The notes: generated by a model from the sequence alone, not told the origin. A DNA stretch of 7,041 bases from Shewanella sp. (GCA_004195335.1 SDWK01000482.1:1-7041); one strand, 5' to 3'. Shown: positions 1-6,841, counted from the first letter of the stretch. Numbers and translations: made by a program.

Positions 1-19
1 AGATGTGTATAAGAGACAG
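1..19 (+). other. Tn5/Nextera mosaic-end adapter sequence (artefact)
   Basis: The first 19 bases read agatgtgtataagagacag, identical to the hyperactive Tn5 mosaic end used in tagmentation libraries. It sits exactly at the window edge and runs straight into the interior of a transposase reading frame (codons legible from base 21). This is most simply residual adapter at a contig end rather than genomic DNA. A natural Tn5-type end at exactly base 1 is very unlikely. Confidence 0.93.
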
Positions 20-20
20 A

Positions 21-812
21 GCTAATACATCTTATTATCATTGTGTTTCTCGTTGTGTTCGCCGCGCTTTCTTATGTGGAGAAGATAAAAGTACAGGGCA
101 AAATTTTTAACACAGGCGAGGTTGGGTAGAAGATAAATCACTTGCCTTAAGTCAAGTTTTTGCTATTGATTATGCGCCTTCGCTATCATGAGCAATCACA
201 CTCACATGGTCCTATTTATTGACGAAAGTACCGCCAATGCTTGGTCAACTCAAGAAGTACTTGAACACTGGCATCAGTTATTTAAAGGTACCTTATTAAC
301 GCGACAATATTGTCGTGGTGAGCTAGTTGCCGATTATCTGCAAGAAACATTAGCCAATACAGTAGATGAATATCGCAACCGATTAATGGATATCAGCTGT
401 TTTATGCGCTTACTTAATGAAAGTATTGCCAGACAAGCCAACCAAGAAGACAACTGCACAGGTCGTTTTTGGGAAGGGCGCTTTCAATCACAAGCTTTAT
501 TAGATGAATCAGCCCTTGCTTCCTGCATGGCCTATGTCGATTTAAACCCTGTGTGAGCTAATAAAGCCAAAACGCTTGAAAGCTCAGATTACACCAGCGT
601 TAAACAACGCGTAACGTCTGCTAAAAAGCAGAGCAACCAAAAAAACTACTGCATTTTGTTGGTAACCCGCGAAAAACGATGCGAAAGGTTTACCATTTGA
701 GTTAAAAGACTACCTTGAATTAATTGAACTCACAGGCCGTTGTCTTCGTGAAGATAAAACCGGATATATTGAAGCTCATCAACCGGTGTTATTAACGCGG
801 CTTAACGATTGA
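21..812 (+). pseudogene. Decayed REP-associated tyrosine transposase (RAYT, Y1_Tnp/IS200-like)
   Basis: Conceptual translation gives a recognisable RAYT/TnpA-REP protein of the [16 protein letters not shown] type: YHCVSR near 33-53, the HUH metal motif in MSNHTH (188-205), GRFWEGRF (about 461-484) and AYVDLNPV (530-553). Five lesions break it. TAA at 108-110 stands where the family usually has Glu (TGQNFEHRR). One base is missing near 170/171; adding it back gives IDVCAFAIMSNH. TGA at 554-556 stands where Arg follows LNPV. One base is missing near 636 (restores xPKKLLHFVGNPRK). One base is missing near 682 (restores KTMPKGLPFELKDYLEL). The last readable frame stops at 810-812; 813-905 may hold further eroded C-terminal codons such as EKRRNENL. 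The 5' end, probably 10-20 codons, is lost at the contig edge. A 122-residue open frame at 188-556 is only the middle piece. These enzymes are single-strand transposases linked to REP palindromes; this copy cannot be active. Family comparison is from memory. Confidence 0.88.
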
Positions 813-889
813 ATTAAGATGGTTAACTTAATGAAGTTGGCTAATATCTCCTCAAGTTATAGAAAAAAGGCGAAACGAAAACCTCGTAC

Positions 890-912
890 GGTACTGTCAA
901 CATGACAGTACC
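890..912. repeat. Perfect 10-bp inverted repeat with 3-base loop, at the RAYT/EAL convergence
   Basis: GGTACTGTCA (890-899) and TGACAGTACC (903-912) are exact reverse complements around the loop ACA. The palindrome begins 78 bases past the last readable RAYT stop and lies 17 bases beyond the stop codon of the - strand c-di-GMP gene. On neither strand is it followed by a true T run (the - strand has only GAGGTTTTCG), so a standard intrinsic terminator is not shown. It could act as a bidirectional 3' hairpin or be a REP-like palindrome tied to the RAYT. Confidence 0.7.
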
Positions 913-929
913 CACGAAATATATTCGCA

Positions 930-3900
930 TCATGTACACTGTTCTAAAATATTACTCATTTTATCTAAGGCTGTTTGCAATGTCTTAAATCCATCTTGTG
1001 CTGCTATCATACAATCCTGCTGATAGTTGTCGACTAGTTCGCTAGCTACTAGAAGCATTGATTGATGGGCTTGCTCAAGTTTTTCGAGCCATGGTTTTTC
1101 GAATGGCAGTTCTTGTTTTTCTCGATTAATCCAGGCCCTGTGATGACATGTTTGATGATTCTCAAAGGGCAACTTTTGATCACATTTTGGTGATGTCACT
1201 AATTTATTTTCGAAATCTTTAAACCTGTGTTCAGTGGCCAGCCTGAGTAATTGAATTTTCTTCTCTTTTTGAGTACGCACTATGCTGCTACAGTCGATCC
1301 ATTGCTGGTTTGGAATATAGCTGTGTAACCAATTGGGGATCTCAGTTGCTGGCATCGGACGCGCAATACCATAACCTTGCGCTGCATCGCACCCCATGAT
1401 GAGTAGCATCAAGCCGTGCTCTGTTGTTTCAACACCTTCTGCAATTACTTCTCGATTGAAGGAATCGGCCAGGCCAAGTACTCCATCGATAATGGCATAG
1501 TCATTAGGGTCATCGAGCATATCTATGACAAAGCTCTGGTCAATTTTAATGGTGTTAACAGGTAAATTTCTTAGGTGGGTCAGTGAGGAGTAACCCGTAC
1601 CGAAATCGTCCAGCGCGATATTAACGCCTAAAACATCTCGACAGGTCTGGAGAATACTACTGATTGTATTGACGTCACCCAGGGCACTGCTTTCCAATAT
1701 TTCTAATTGTAAATATTTGCTATCGATAGTCGGGTGACTTGCCAAAGCATTTTCTAAGTTGGTTAAAAATGATGGAGAGCGCAAGTGATAGGATGCGATA
1801 TTAACACTGACTTCAATATAAATGCCTTGTTTTTGCCATTGAACAAGTTGTTTCAGTGCTTCATTAATAACCCAGTCACCGATAAAAATCTCTAACTCTG
1901 TATTCTCAATAATCGGTAAAAAGTCAAGCGGCGGGATCAATCCTTTCTCAGGGTGCAACCAGCGAATCAACGCTTCAGCGCCAAACACCTCTCCGGTCTT
2001 CATATTGACTTTGGGTTGGTAATACAAACAAAACTCGTCATGTGATAAGGCTTGCTGTATCTCATCTAGTTGGTGATGCTTTTGAATTGTTTGTTGATCT
2101 TGCTCAGGATTAAACAAATGATAACGGTTCTTGCCAGCTAATTTAGCCTGATACATCGAATTATCAGCGTGCCGTAGTAAGGTATCCAAATCGGCATCAT
2201 CATCTGGATACAGAGTTATCCCAATCGACACACTGATATTGAATATTTGTCCGGCAACAAAATAAGGTTGAGCAAGACAGTAATGGAGCCGTTGCAGTAA
2301 TTCATCACACTGAGCCAATGATTCTATATCACCGAGCAAAAGGGCAAATTCATCGCCACTCAGGCGTGAAACGGTATCTTCTGCTCTGATATTCTTTTGG
2401 ATACGTTCGGCCACAGCGATGAGTAATTGGTCGCCGACGTCATGGCCATAGTTGTCATTAATCGGTTGGAAATCGTCCAAATCAAGAAAACAAACGGCGA
2501 GCAGAGTTTCGGTACGGATACTATGGGCAATACCTAAGGTAAAACGATCGGCAAGCAGCGTGCGGTTGGGTAACCCGGTGAGCACGTCATAATGGGCCAT
2601 CAATTCCAACTTTTGTTGCTGTTGTTTACTCTGGGTTATATCAGAGAACAAACCCACGTAATGCAAGGTTTCGCCAGCATCATTTTTTAGTACAGAAATA
2701 GAGAGCCGTGCCGCATAGTGTTCACCGTTTTTCTTGCGGTTCCAGACTTCACCATGCCAGTGACCTTGTTCAATGATTCCCTGCCACATCTCGGCATAGA
2801 AAAGAGGACTTTGTTTGCCAGAGCTAAGGAAGTTAGGGTTTTGTCCTAATATTTCGTTGCTGCTGTGGTAACCGGTGATCTTTGTGAATGCTGGATTAAC
2901 ATCAATAATTTTCCCTTTGGCATCAGTAATAACAATGCCTTCATCGGTGTTGCTAAAGACACGGGCAGAGAGCCGAAGCTTTTCATCTGACAGGCTTCGC
3001 TCAATAGCTATCGCGGTTAGTTGAGCTGCGAATTCTAGCAATTTGAAATCGTCTTCAGTTGGCGTGCTCGGTTGACGGTGGTAGATTGCAAAGGTACCAA
3101 GCAATCGGTTGTTTGAACCGATAATAGGCTCAGACCAACAAGCGGCTAACTGTGCTTTGGCTGCTAGTCCTTTAGCCTGCACCCAATATGGATGAGTTTG
3201 AATATCCTCAACAATAACTCTTGTTTTCGTGAAAGCAGCGGTGCCACAACTGCCCACGCCATCACCAATTTTGGTGCCATCGATTGCTTTATTGTAATAA
3301 TCCGGCAGACCTGATGATGATGCCCCAGAATTCAGGTGTGTTCCTTGTGCATTTACTAGCAGAACACTACATAATGAACCCGATTTTTCCTGTTCGACGA
3401 AACTTCCGATGTGTTCCAGAATCATTGTTAACGGGACACCTTTCAATAATTTCTCTAACACAGAATTACGCGCATTATCGCGCAGTTCTATCTGTTTGCG
3501 TTGAGATATATCGGTATGAATTCCTGTGCACCGGATTGGATTATTATGGTTATCCCACTCAATAAATTCACCCGCGGTATGCAGCCATAACCAGTTACCA
3601 TCTTTAGTTTTTCTCCTATATTCCAGCTCAAATGGACCACTCGTTTTCACGAATTTGTTATATAACTTGAAGGTGAGTTCCTGGTCATCTGGATGGACGT
3701 TTTGTTGCCATTCTTTAATGCTTGTTTGAAACTCTAATGGCGCGTAGCCCAAGAGTTTTGCGTATTGAGCGCTGACTAAAAATTCACCTGTCTGAAGGTT
3801 TAGATCAAACCAGCCTTGCTGAGCTGCATTAAGGGCCAAATTTAAGCGTTTTAAATTATCGTTTAATTCTTTGGTGCGTTCAGACACTGTCTGCTGAAGC

Positions 3901-4757
3901 GATTTGTGGCTGCCCCTTAGGCGTTTTACTAAGATGGCGGAAAAGGTTGTTAGAAGCGTAAAGATTATCCCCAACAGTGACATGATTGCAATCGAGCTGT
4001 AGTCTGTCCAGCCATTGATAGGCGACAGCTTGAACATCCAATTACCATTTGGGACTTTTATATTCTTTAATACCGGATTGGATAATAATGGTTCAATTGA
4101 GCTTGAAAAAACCTGAATTTTACCGGTATCTGGATGAGTGCGTGATAACTGATAGGCGATCCCAGCTTCCACCAGAGTCGGTAGTTTTGCAGCCTCAAGT
4201 ACTTCGGGGAAACGCATTAGCACGGATGAAAAGCCCCAAAAATATTGGCCGCCGTTTTGGTTATCCAGATATATAGGTAGCCGACCGACAGCGCCAAGCC
4301 CCCCTTGAATTAAATCAAAAGGCCCTGCCAGGGTTAACTTGCCGCTATCTCTGGCAAGAAAAGCCTCTTTATTCCGATCTGGGGTAGTGAGTAAATTATG
4401 GCCAATGGCTTTTTCATTTCCTTGTAACGGTACAACATGTTGGATAATGCCAGCGGGAGCAAGTTGTAGTGACGCTACTCCAGCGTAGAAAGGCAACATT
4501 TCAGTGGCCAGCCGGGTAAAACCTGTCACATCCCCTTGTTGTTTTCGAACAAGCGCTGCAAGCGGGAATGTGGCGGACAAAGCCTGGCTGACATTGTTTT
4601 CGATGCTACTGACATAACTGCTAGCGAAATTTTGAACAGATAAGCGTTGTTGTTGGTACTTGGAATTATCAATGACGTATATCGTAACAACAGATAGGAC
4701 AATTGATGCTACCAAGATTAATTGAATAATGGCAGATTGTTTAAGCGCTTTAAACAT
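930..4757 (-). CDS. Membrane-bound CHASE-PAS-GAF-PAS-GGDEF-EAL cyclic-di-GMP protein with CZB-like C-terminus
   Basis: A 1275-residue protein predicted to adjust c-di-GMP at the inner membrane. Order seen: TM1 (about 7-29), periplasmic CHASE domain (about 35-245), TM2 (about 254-278), short coiled coil (280-308), PAS/PAC (about 305-422), GAF (about 432-588), PAS/PAC (about 596-714), GGDEF (about 719-885), EAL (about 900-1145), C-terminal domain (about 1160-1275). The EAL site looks complete: E928 in EALIR, N986, E1019, D1050-D1051 of DDFGTG, K1071, E1107, Q1127; phosphodiesterase activity is likely. The GGDEF site is atypical: SGDEF (800-804) and Gln764 where Lys is usual in DxDxFK. The metal Asp759, N767, D776 and the RxxD inhibitory site (RAED, 791-794) are kept. 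It may be a GTP-sensing or weak cyclase module. The tail has H1177, C1204, W1209 and H1231, spaced as in CZB zinc domains, with Leu1235 at the fourth ligand position. Start ATG at 4757 has GAAGGA (4769-4764) 6 bases upstream. It lies 143 bases downstream of the chemoreceptor gene, same strand. Family and domains are secure; net activity, signals and ligand are not. Confidence 0.95.
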   Translation of the reverse strand: MFKALKQSAIIQLILVASIVLSVVTIYVIDNSKYQQQRLSVQNFASSYVSSIENNVSQALSATFPLAALVRKQQGDVTGFTRLATEMLPFYAGVASLQLAPAGIIQHVVPLQGNEKAIGHNLLTTPDRNKEAFLARDSGKLTLAGPFDLIQGGLGAVGRLPIYLDNQNGGQYFWGFSSVLMRFPEVLEAAKLPTLVEAGIAYQLSRTHPDTGKIQVFSSSIEPLLSNPVLKNIKVPNGNWMFKLSPINGWTDYSSIAIMSLLGIIFTLLTTFSAILVKRLRGSHKSLQQTVSERTKELNDNLKRLNLALNAAQQGWFDLNLQTGEFLVSAQYAKLLGYAPLEFQTSIKEWQQNVHPDDQELTFKLYNKFVKTSGPFELEYRRKTKDGNWLWLHTAGEFIEWDNHNNPIRCTGIHTDISQRKQIELRDNARNSVLEKLLKGVPLTMILEHIGSFVEQEKSGSLCSVLLVNAQGTHLNSGASSSGLPDYYNKAIDGTKIGDGVGSCGTAAFTKTRVIVEDIQTHPYWVQAKGLAAKAQLAACWSEPIIGSNNRLLGTFAIYHRQPSTPTEDDFKLLEFAAQLTAIAIERSLSDEKLRLSARVFSNTDEGIVITDAKGKIIDVNPAFTKITGYHSSNEILGQNPNFLSSGKQSPLFYAEMWQGIIEQGHWHGEVWNRKKNGEHYAARLSISVLKNDAGETLHYVGLFSDITQSKQQQQKLELMAHYDVLTGLPNRTLLADRFTLGIAHSIRTETLLAVCFLDLDDFQPINDNYGHDVGDQLLIAVAERIQKNIRAEDTVSRLSGDEFALLLGDIESLAQCDELLQRLHYCLAQPYFVAGQIFNISVSIGITLYPDDDADLDTLLRHADNSMYQAKLAGKNRYHLFNPEQDQQTIQKHHQLDEIQQALSHDEFCLYYQPKVNMKTGEVFGAEALIRWLHPEKGLIPPLDFLPIIENTELEIFIGDWVINEALKQLVQWQKQGIYIEVSVNIASYHLRSPSFLTNLENALASHPTIDSKYLQLEILESSALGDVNTISSILQTCRDVLGVNIALDDFGTGYSSLTHLRNLPVNTIKIDQSFVIDMLDDPNDYAIIDGVLGLADSFNREVIAEGVETTEHGLMLLIMGCDAAQGYGIARPMPATEIPNWLHSYIPNQQWIDCSSIVRTQKEKKIQLLRLATEHRFKDFENKLVTSPKCDQKLPFENHQTCHHRAWINREKQELPFEKPWLEKLEQAHQSMLLVASELVDNYQQDCMIAAQDGFKTLQTALDKMSNILEQCT

Positions 4758-4763
4758 TAAATA

Positions 4764-4769
4764 TCCTTC
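4764..4769 (-). promoter_or_regulatory. Ribosome binding site of the c-di-GMP gene
   Basis: On the - strand GAAGGA ends 6 bases before the ATG at 4757. This is a good Shine-Dalgarno match at normal spacing, and it supports the full-length start with TM1 immediately following. Confidence 0.75.
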
Positions 4770-4807
4770 AGATGGCTATACCACTTACCATCCTCTGGTC
4801 ACAGGCA

Positions 4808-4828
4808 ATTATTATTATTATTATTATT
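4808..4828. repeat. (ATT)7 trinucleotide microsatellite
   Basis: Seven perfect ATT units (AAT on the - strand) lie in the 143-base gap, 51 bases upstream of the c-di-GMP start codon. On the - strand each AATAAT register differs from the sigma-70 -10 consensus TATAAT at one base, so the tract may form part of that gene's promoter. Tracts like this can gain or lose units by slippage. Confidence 0.95.
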
Positions 4829-4850
4829 TCGTTCACATTTGCCTAGTGAA
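4823..4850 (-). promoter_or_regulatory. Candidate sigma-70 promoter for the c-di-GMP gene
   Basis: On the - strand, TTCACT (4850-4845; 4 of 6 matches to TTGACA) is followed after 16 bases by AATAAT (4828-4823; 5 of 6 matches to TATAAT), the first register of the microsatellite. The start codon lies about 65 bases downstream. The -35 box is embedded in an imperfect inverted repeat, TTCAC-N9-GTGAA (4832-4850). This is pattern matching only. Confidence 0.35.
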
Positions 4851-4861
4851 TCGTCTAACGT

Positions 4862-4882
4862 GAAGGGAGCTAGGCCCCCATC
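4862..4882 (-). terminator. Weak hairpin after the chemoreceptor gene, possible terminator
   Basis: The - strand transcript contains GGGGGC-CUA-GCUCCC (4879-4865), a 6-bp stem with one G-U pair and a 3-base loop. It extends by two more pairs beyond a U-U mismatch. It begins 18 bases after the chemoreceptor stop codon, where a terminator is expected, but only UUCACGUU follows, so the U tract is poor. It may be leaky and let transcription run into the c-di-GMP gene. Confidence 0.4.
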
Positions 4883-4900
4883 TGCTGTTAGGATGTTATG

Positions 4901-6529
4901 TTATATCTTGAATTGTTGCAACAGTCTATTTAGTTGATCTGCAAGGGCTTTGAGTTCATTGCCTGTCTGAGCAACTTGGTTAGCACCGACAGAGGTCTCG
5001 GTGAGCGCCTGATTGATGTTAAGCACATTTTTGTTGACCATTTCCACGGTCGCACTTTGCTCTTCCGTTGCGGAGGCGATCTGGGTATTCATGTCGGCGG
5101 CAGTCATTATTGAGCGAGTAATACTGACCAGCGCCTCACCAGCGCGAGCTGACTGGGTCACACTCGCCTCAGCCTGGCTGCGTCCCTGTTTGATGACGAT
5201 GACCGCTCTGTCAGCCCCGGTCTGTAGCTGCACTATCATGGCCTGGATCTCTTCGGTGGCGTCTTGGGTACGCTTGGCAAGACTGCGTACTTCATCGGCG
5301 ACCACTGCAAAACCTCGTCCCTGTTCGCCAGCGCGAGCCGCTTCGATTGCTGCATTGAGCGCCAACAGGTTGGTTTGATCGGCAATCGAACGGATGACAT
5401 CCAGAATGCCACCGATATTCTGCGCGTCATCGGACAGCACCTGGATGCTTTGCGCCGTATTATCCACCGAGTGAGCCAGTTCATTGATGGTATCTATGCT
5501 GTGCTGGACAATTTCCTGGCCTTCTTCTGCCTGGGTTTGCACCAGATATACCGATTCGGCGGCATCGGCGGCATTACGGGCCACTTCCCCAATAGTGGTA
5601 GTCATCTCATGCAAGGCTGTTGCGACCTGCTCAGTTTCTTCCTGGTGAGTGCTCAGAGAGCGGTTGGATTGATCTGTCACCTCTGCCATTTGCTCAGCCG
5701 CGCAGGCCAGATTTTGGCTGTATCCATTCACTTTAACCACCAGCAGCCTCACTTTCTCGGCAAAAGCATTAAAACTTTCTGCTTGTGCGGTCAACTCATC
5801 CCGCCCTTTAATTGGCATCCGGGCGGTCAGATCACCTTCACCCTCGGCAATATCCTTCATCACTGCCGTCGTGCGTTTGAGGGGGATCACAATACTCTTG
5901 CTGACAAAATAAGATACCACCAATAAAATACTCAATGTACAGACCAAGAAGATTGAATGGTTAACCAGTTCCTTGTGAAATAAAGCATCCACATCATCAA
6001 TATACATCCCCGCTCCGACAATCAGTTCCCAGGGTTTAAATGCCTTAATATAGGAAAGCTTGGATTTAGGTTGATCAAACTGAGGGCCCTTGTATTGGTA
6101 ATAAACAAACCCAGCGCCCTGTTGTTTAGCCACGCTGACAAACTCTCGCCAGTGGTACTTGCCCGTTGCATCTTGCGAATTTTCCATGTTCTTACCTTCC
6201 AATTGCGGTTTGAACGGGTGCATCACCAGCACAGGCTGCATATCATTGACCCAGAAATAACCTTTTTTTCCGAAACGTAAATGTCTGATCGCCTCTAGTG
6301 CGGCCGATTTGGCCTGGGTTTCGCTCAGTTCACCTTGTTGGTAACGTTCATAATATTGTCCTAAAAAACTATGAGCCATTTCTACCACCTGTTGGATACT
6401 GTGTTCATGATTGGATTGCAATTCGTTTCTTTTTTGGAAGGTTTCAAAAATATAGGACGTAGAAAAAATGCCTATTGCAAACAAAGCAAGGAACCAGATC
6501 CTTTGCGAAATAGTGAACCTTAATAACAT
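4901..6529 (-). CDS. Methyl-accepting chemotaxis protein, sCache_2-HAMP-MCP signal type
   Basis: A 542-residue transmembrane chemoreceptor that would bind a small periplasmic ligand and control CheA through CheW at the inner membrane. Numbered from the ATG at 6529: TM1 about 10-27; periplasmic single Cache domain about 34-182, with GYFWVND (90-96), [11 protein letters not shown] (103-113) and [16 protein letters not shown] (164-179), typical of sCache_2; TM2 about 192-210; HAMP about 212-265; cytoplasmic coiled coil with the highly conserved signalling tip at about 382-421 ([20 protein letters not shown], then [17 protein letters not shown]). It ends LLQQFKI with no CheR/CheB-tethering pentapeptide, so methylation would depend on untethered enzymes. 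Length is usual for the class. An upstream in-frame GTG at 6538 would add MCK, but it overlaps the likely ribosome site; AAGG (6541-6538) is 8 bases from the ATG at 6529, so I chose the ATG. The gene is intact. The ligand cannot be named from sequence; sCache_2 receptors often sense small carboxylates, but that is only a family tendency. A tandem c-di-GMP gene follows on the same strand. Confidence 0.96.
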   Translation of the reverse strand: MLLRFTISQRIWFLALFAIGIFSTSYIFETFQKRNELQSNHEHSIQQVVEMAHSFLGQYYERYQQGELSETQAKSAALEAIRHLRFGKKGYFWVNDMQPVLVMHPFKPQLEGKNMENSQDATGKYHWREFVSVAKQQGAGFVYYQYKGPQFDQPKSKLSYIKAFKPWELIVGAGMYIDDVDALFHKELVNHSIFLVCTLSILLVVSYFVSKSIVIPLKRTTAVMKDIAEGEGDLTARMPIKGRDELTAQAESFNAFAEKVRLLVVKVNGYSQNLACAAEQMAEVTDQSNRSLSTHQEETEQVATALHEMTTTIGEVARNAADAAESVYLVQTQAEEGQEIVQHSIDTINELAHSVDNTAQSIQVLSDDAQNIGGILDVIRSIADQTNLLALNAAIEAARAGEQGRGFAVVADEVRSLAKRTQDATEEIQAMIVQLQTGADRAVIVIKQGRSQAEASVTQSARAGEALVSITRSIMTAADMNTQIASATEEQSATVEMVNKNVLNINQALTETSVGANQVAQTGNELKALADQLNRLLQQFKI

Positions 6530-6537
6530 TTTACACA

Positions 6538-6541
6538 CCTT
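6538..6541 (-). promoter_or_regulatory. Ribosome binding site that sets the chemoreceptor start
   Basis: On the - strand AAGG is followed by TGTGTAAA and then ATG (6529), an 8-base gap. The alternative GTG start at 6538 uses the last G of this same AAGG, so it has no usable Shine-Dalgarno sequence. The site therefore favours the ATG. Confidence 0.6.
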
Positions 6542-6549
6542 ATTTAATT

Positions 6550-6555
6550 ATTATA
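6550..6555 (-). promoter_or_regulatory. Possible -10 box upstream of the chemoreceptor gene
   Basis: The - strand reads a perfect TATAAT here. No convincing TTGACA or extended -10 TGn precedes it, and the implied start near 6543 would leave a leader of only about 14 bases. No sigma-28 (flagellar) promoter resembling TAAA-N15-GCCGATAA was seen in this region. Weak evidence. Confidence 0.25.
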
Positions 6556-6803
6556 CGAAGCAGACACACGCCTGAATCGTTGATAATTGCAAAAAACAAG
6601 CCATGCTCGGGTAACCAAGTTGTAATAGCCAACCAATTGATATATAAGGTATATACTTGATGGTGGTAGAGCTGTGACATACCAGCACCTTGATATGGGT
6701 GGTCCTCCCCCCCAAACACGCAGAATAACAGGCGAACTACCACTCAGGGGGTACCACAGTTTTAACTGATCTCAAAAGTTCTATCATTAATTTGGCAGCG
6801 AAC

Positions 6804-6841
6804 GTGTGAGTAAATAAATGGGGTGAGAGTAAATTTAAATG
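6804..6841. repeat. Imperfect tandem direct repeat, two copies
   Basis: GTGTGAGTAAATAAATG (6804-6820) and GTGAGAGTAAATTTAAATG (6823-6841) differ by one substitution and a 2-base indel and are separated by GG. Their first bases are 19 apart. The pair lies about 275 bases upstream of the chemoreceptor start. It may be a chance AT-rich duplication or a paired protein-binding site. Confidence 0.5.

Noticed and set aside
188..556. A clean 122-residue open frame starting MSNHTHMVLF
   Set aside because: It is the middle piece of the broken RAYT. Homologous codons continue upstream in another frame and downstream past the TGA, so it is not a complete gene. Its start is an internal Met of the HUH motif.
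3284..4276. Three short + strand open frames within the c-di-GMP gene
   Set aside because: They are antisense to well-conserved PAS, GAF and CHASE coding sequence, with no recognisable motifs of their own.
5013..5378. 121-codon open frame on the + strand
   Set aside because: It is an antisense shadow of the chemoreceptor signalling domain, rich in Ala, Ser and Arg, as expected from reversed MCP codons.
5264..5926. 220-codon open frame on the + strand
   Set aside because: It is entirely antisense to the chemoreceptor, whose protein is fully conserved in the other direction. The long frame reflects the codon pattern of the MCP signalling domain.
6536..6538. GTG as the chemoreceptor start
   Set aside because: The codon overlaps the AAGG needed for ribosome binding. 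The ATG at 6529 has that site at 8-base spacing.
6540..6743. 67-codon open frame on the - strand just before the chemoreceptor gene
   Set aside because: No good ribosome site, no recognisable domain, low complexity near its start (C7 run), and it overlaps the likely promoter and leader of the chemoreceptor gene.
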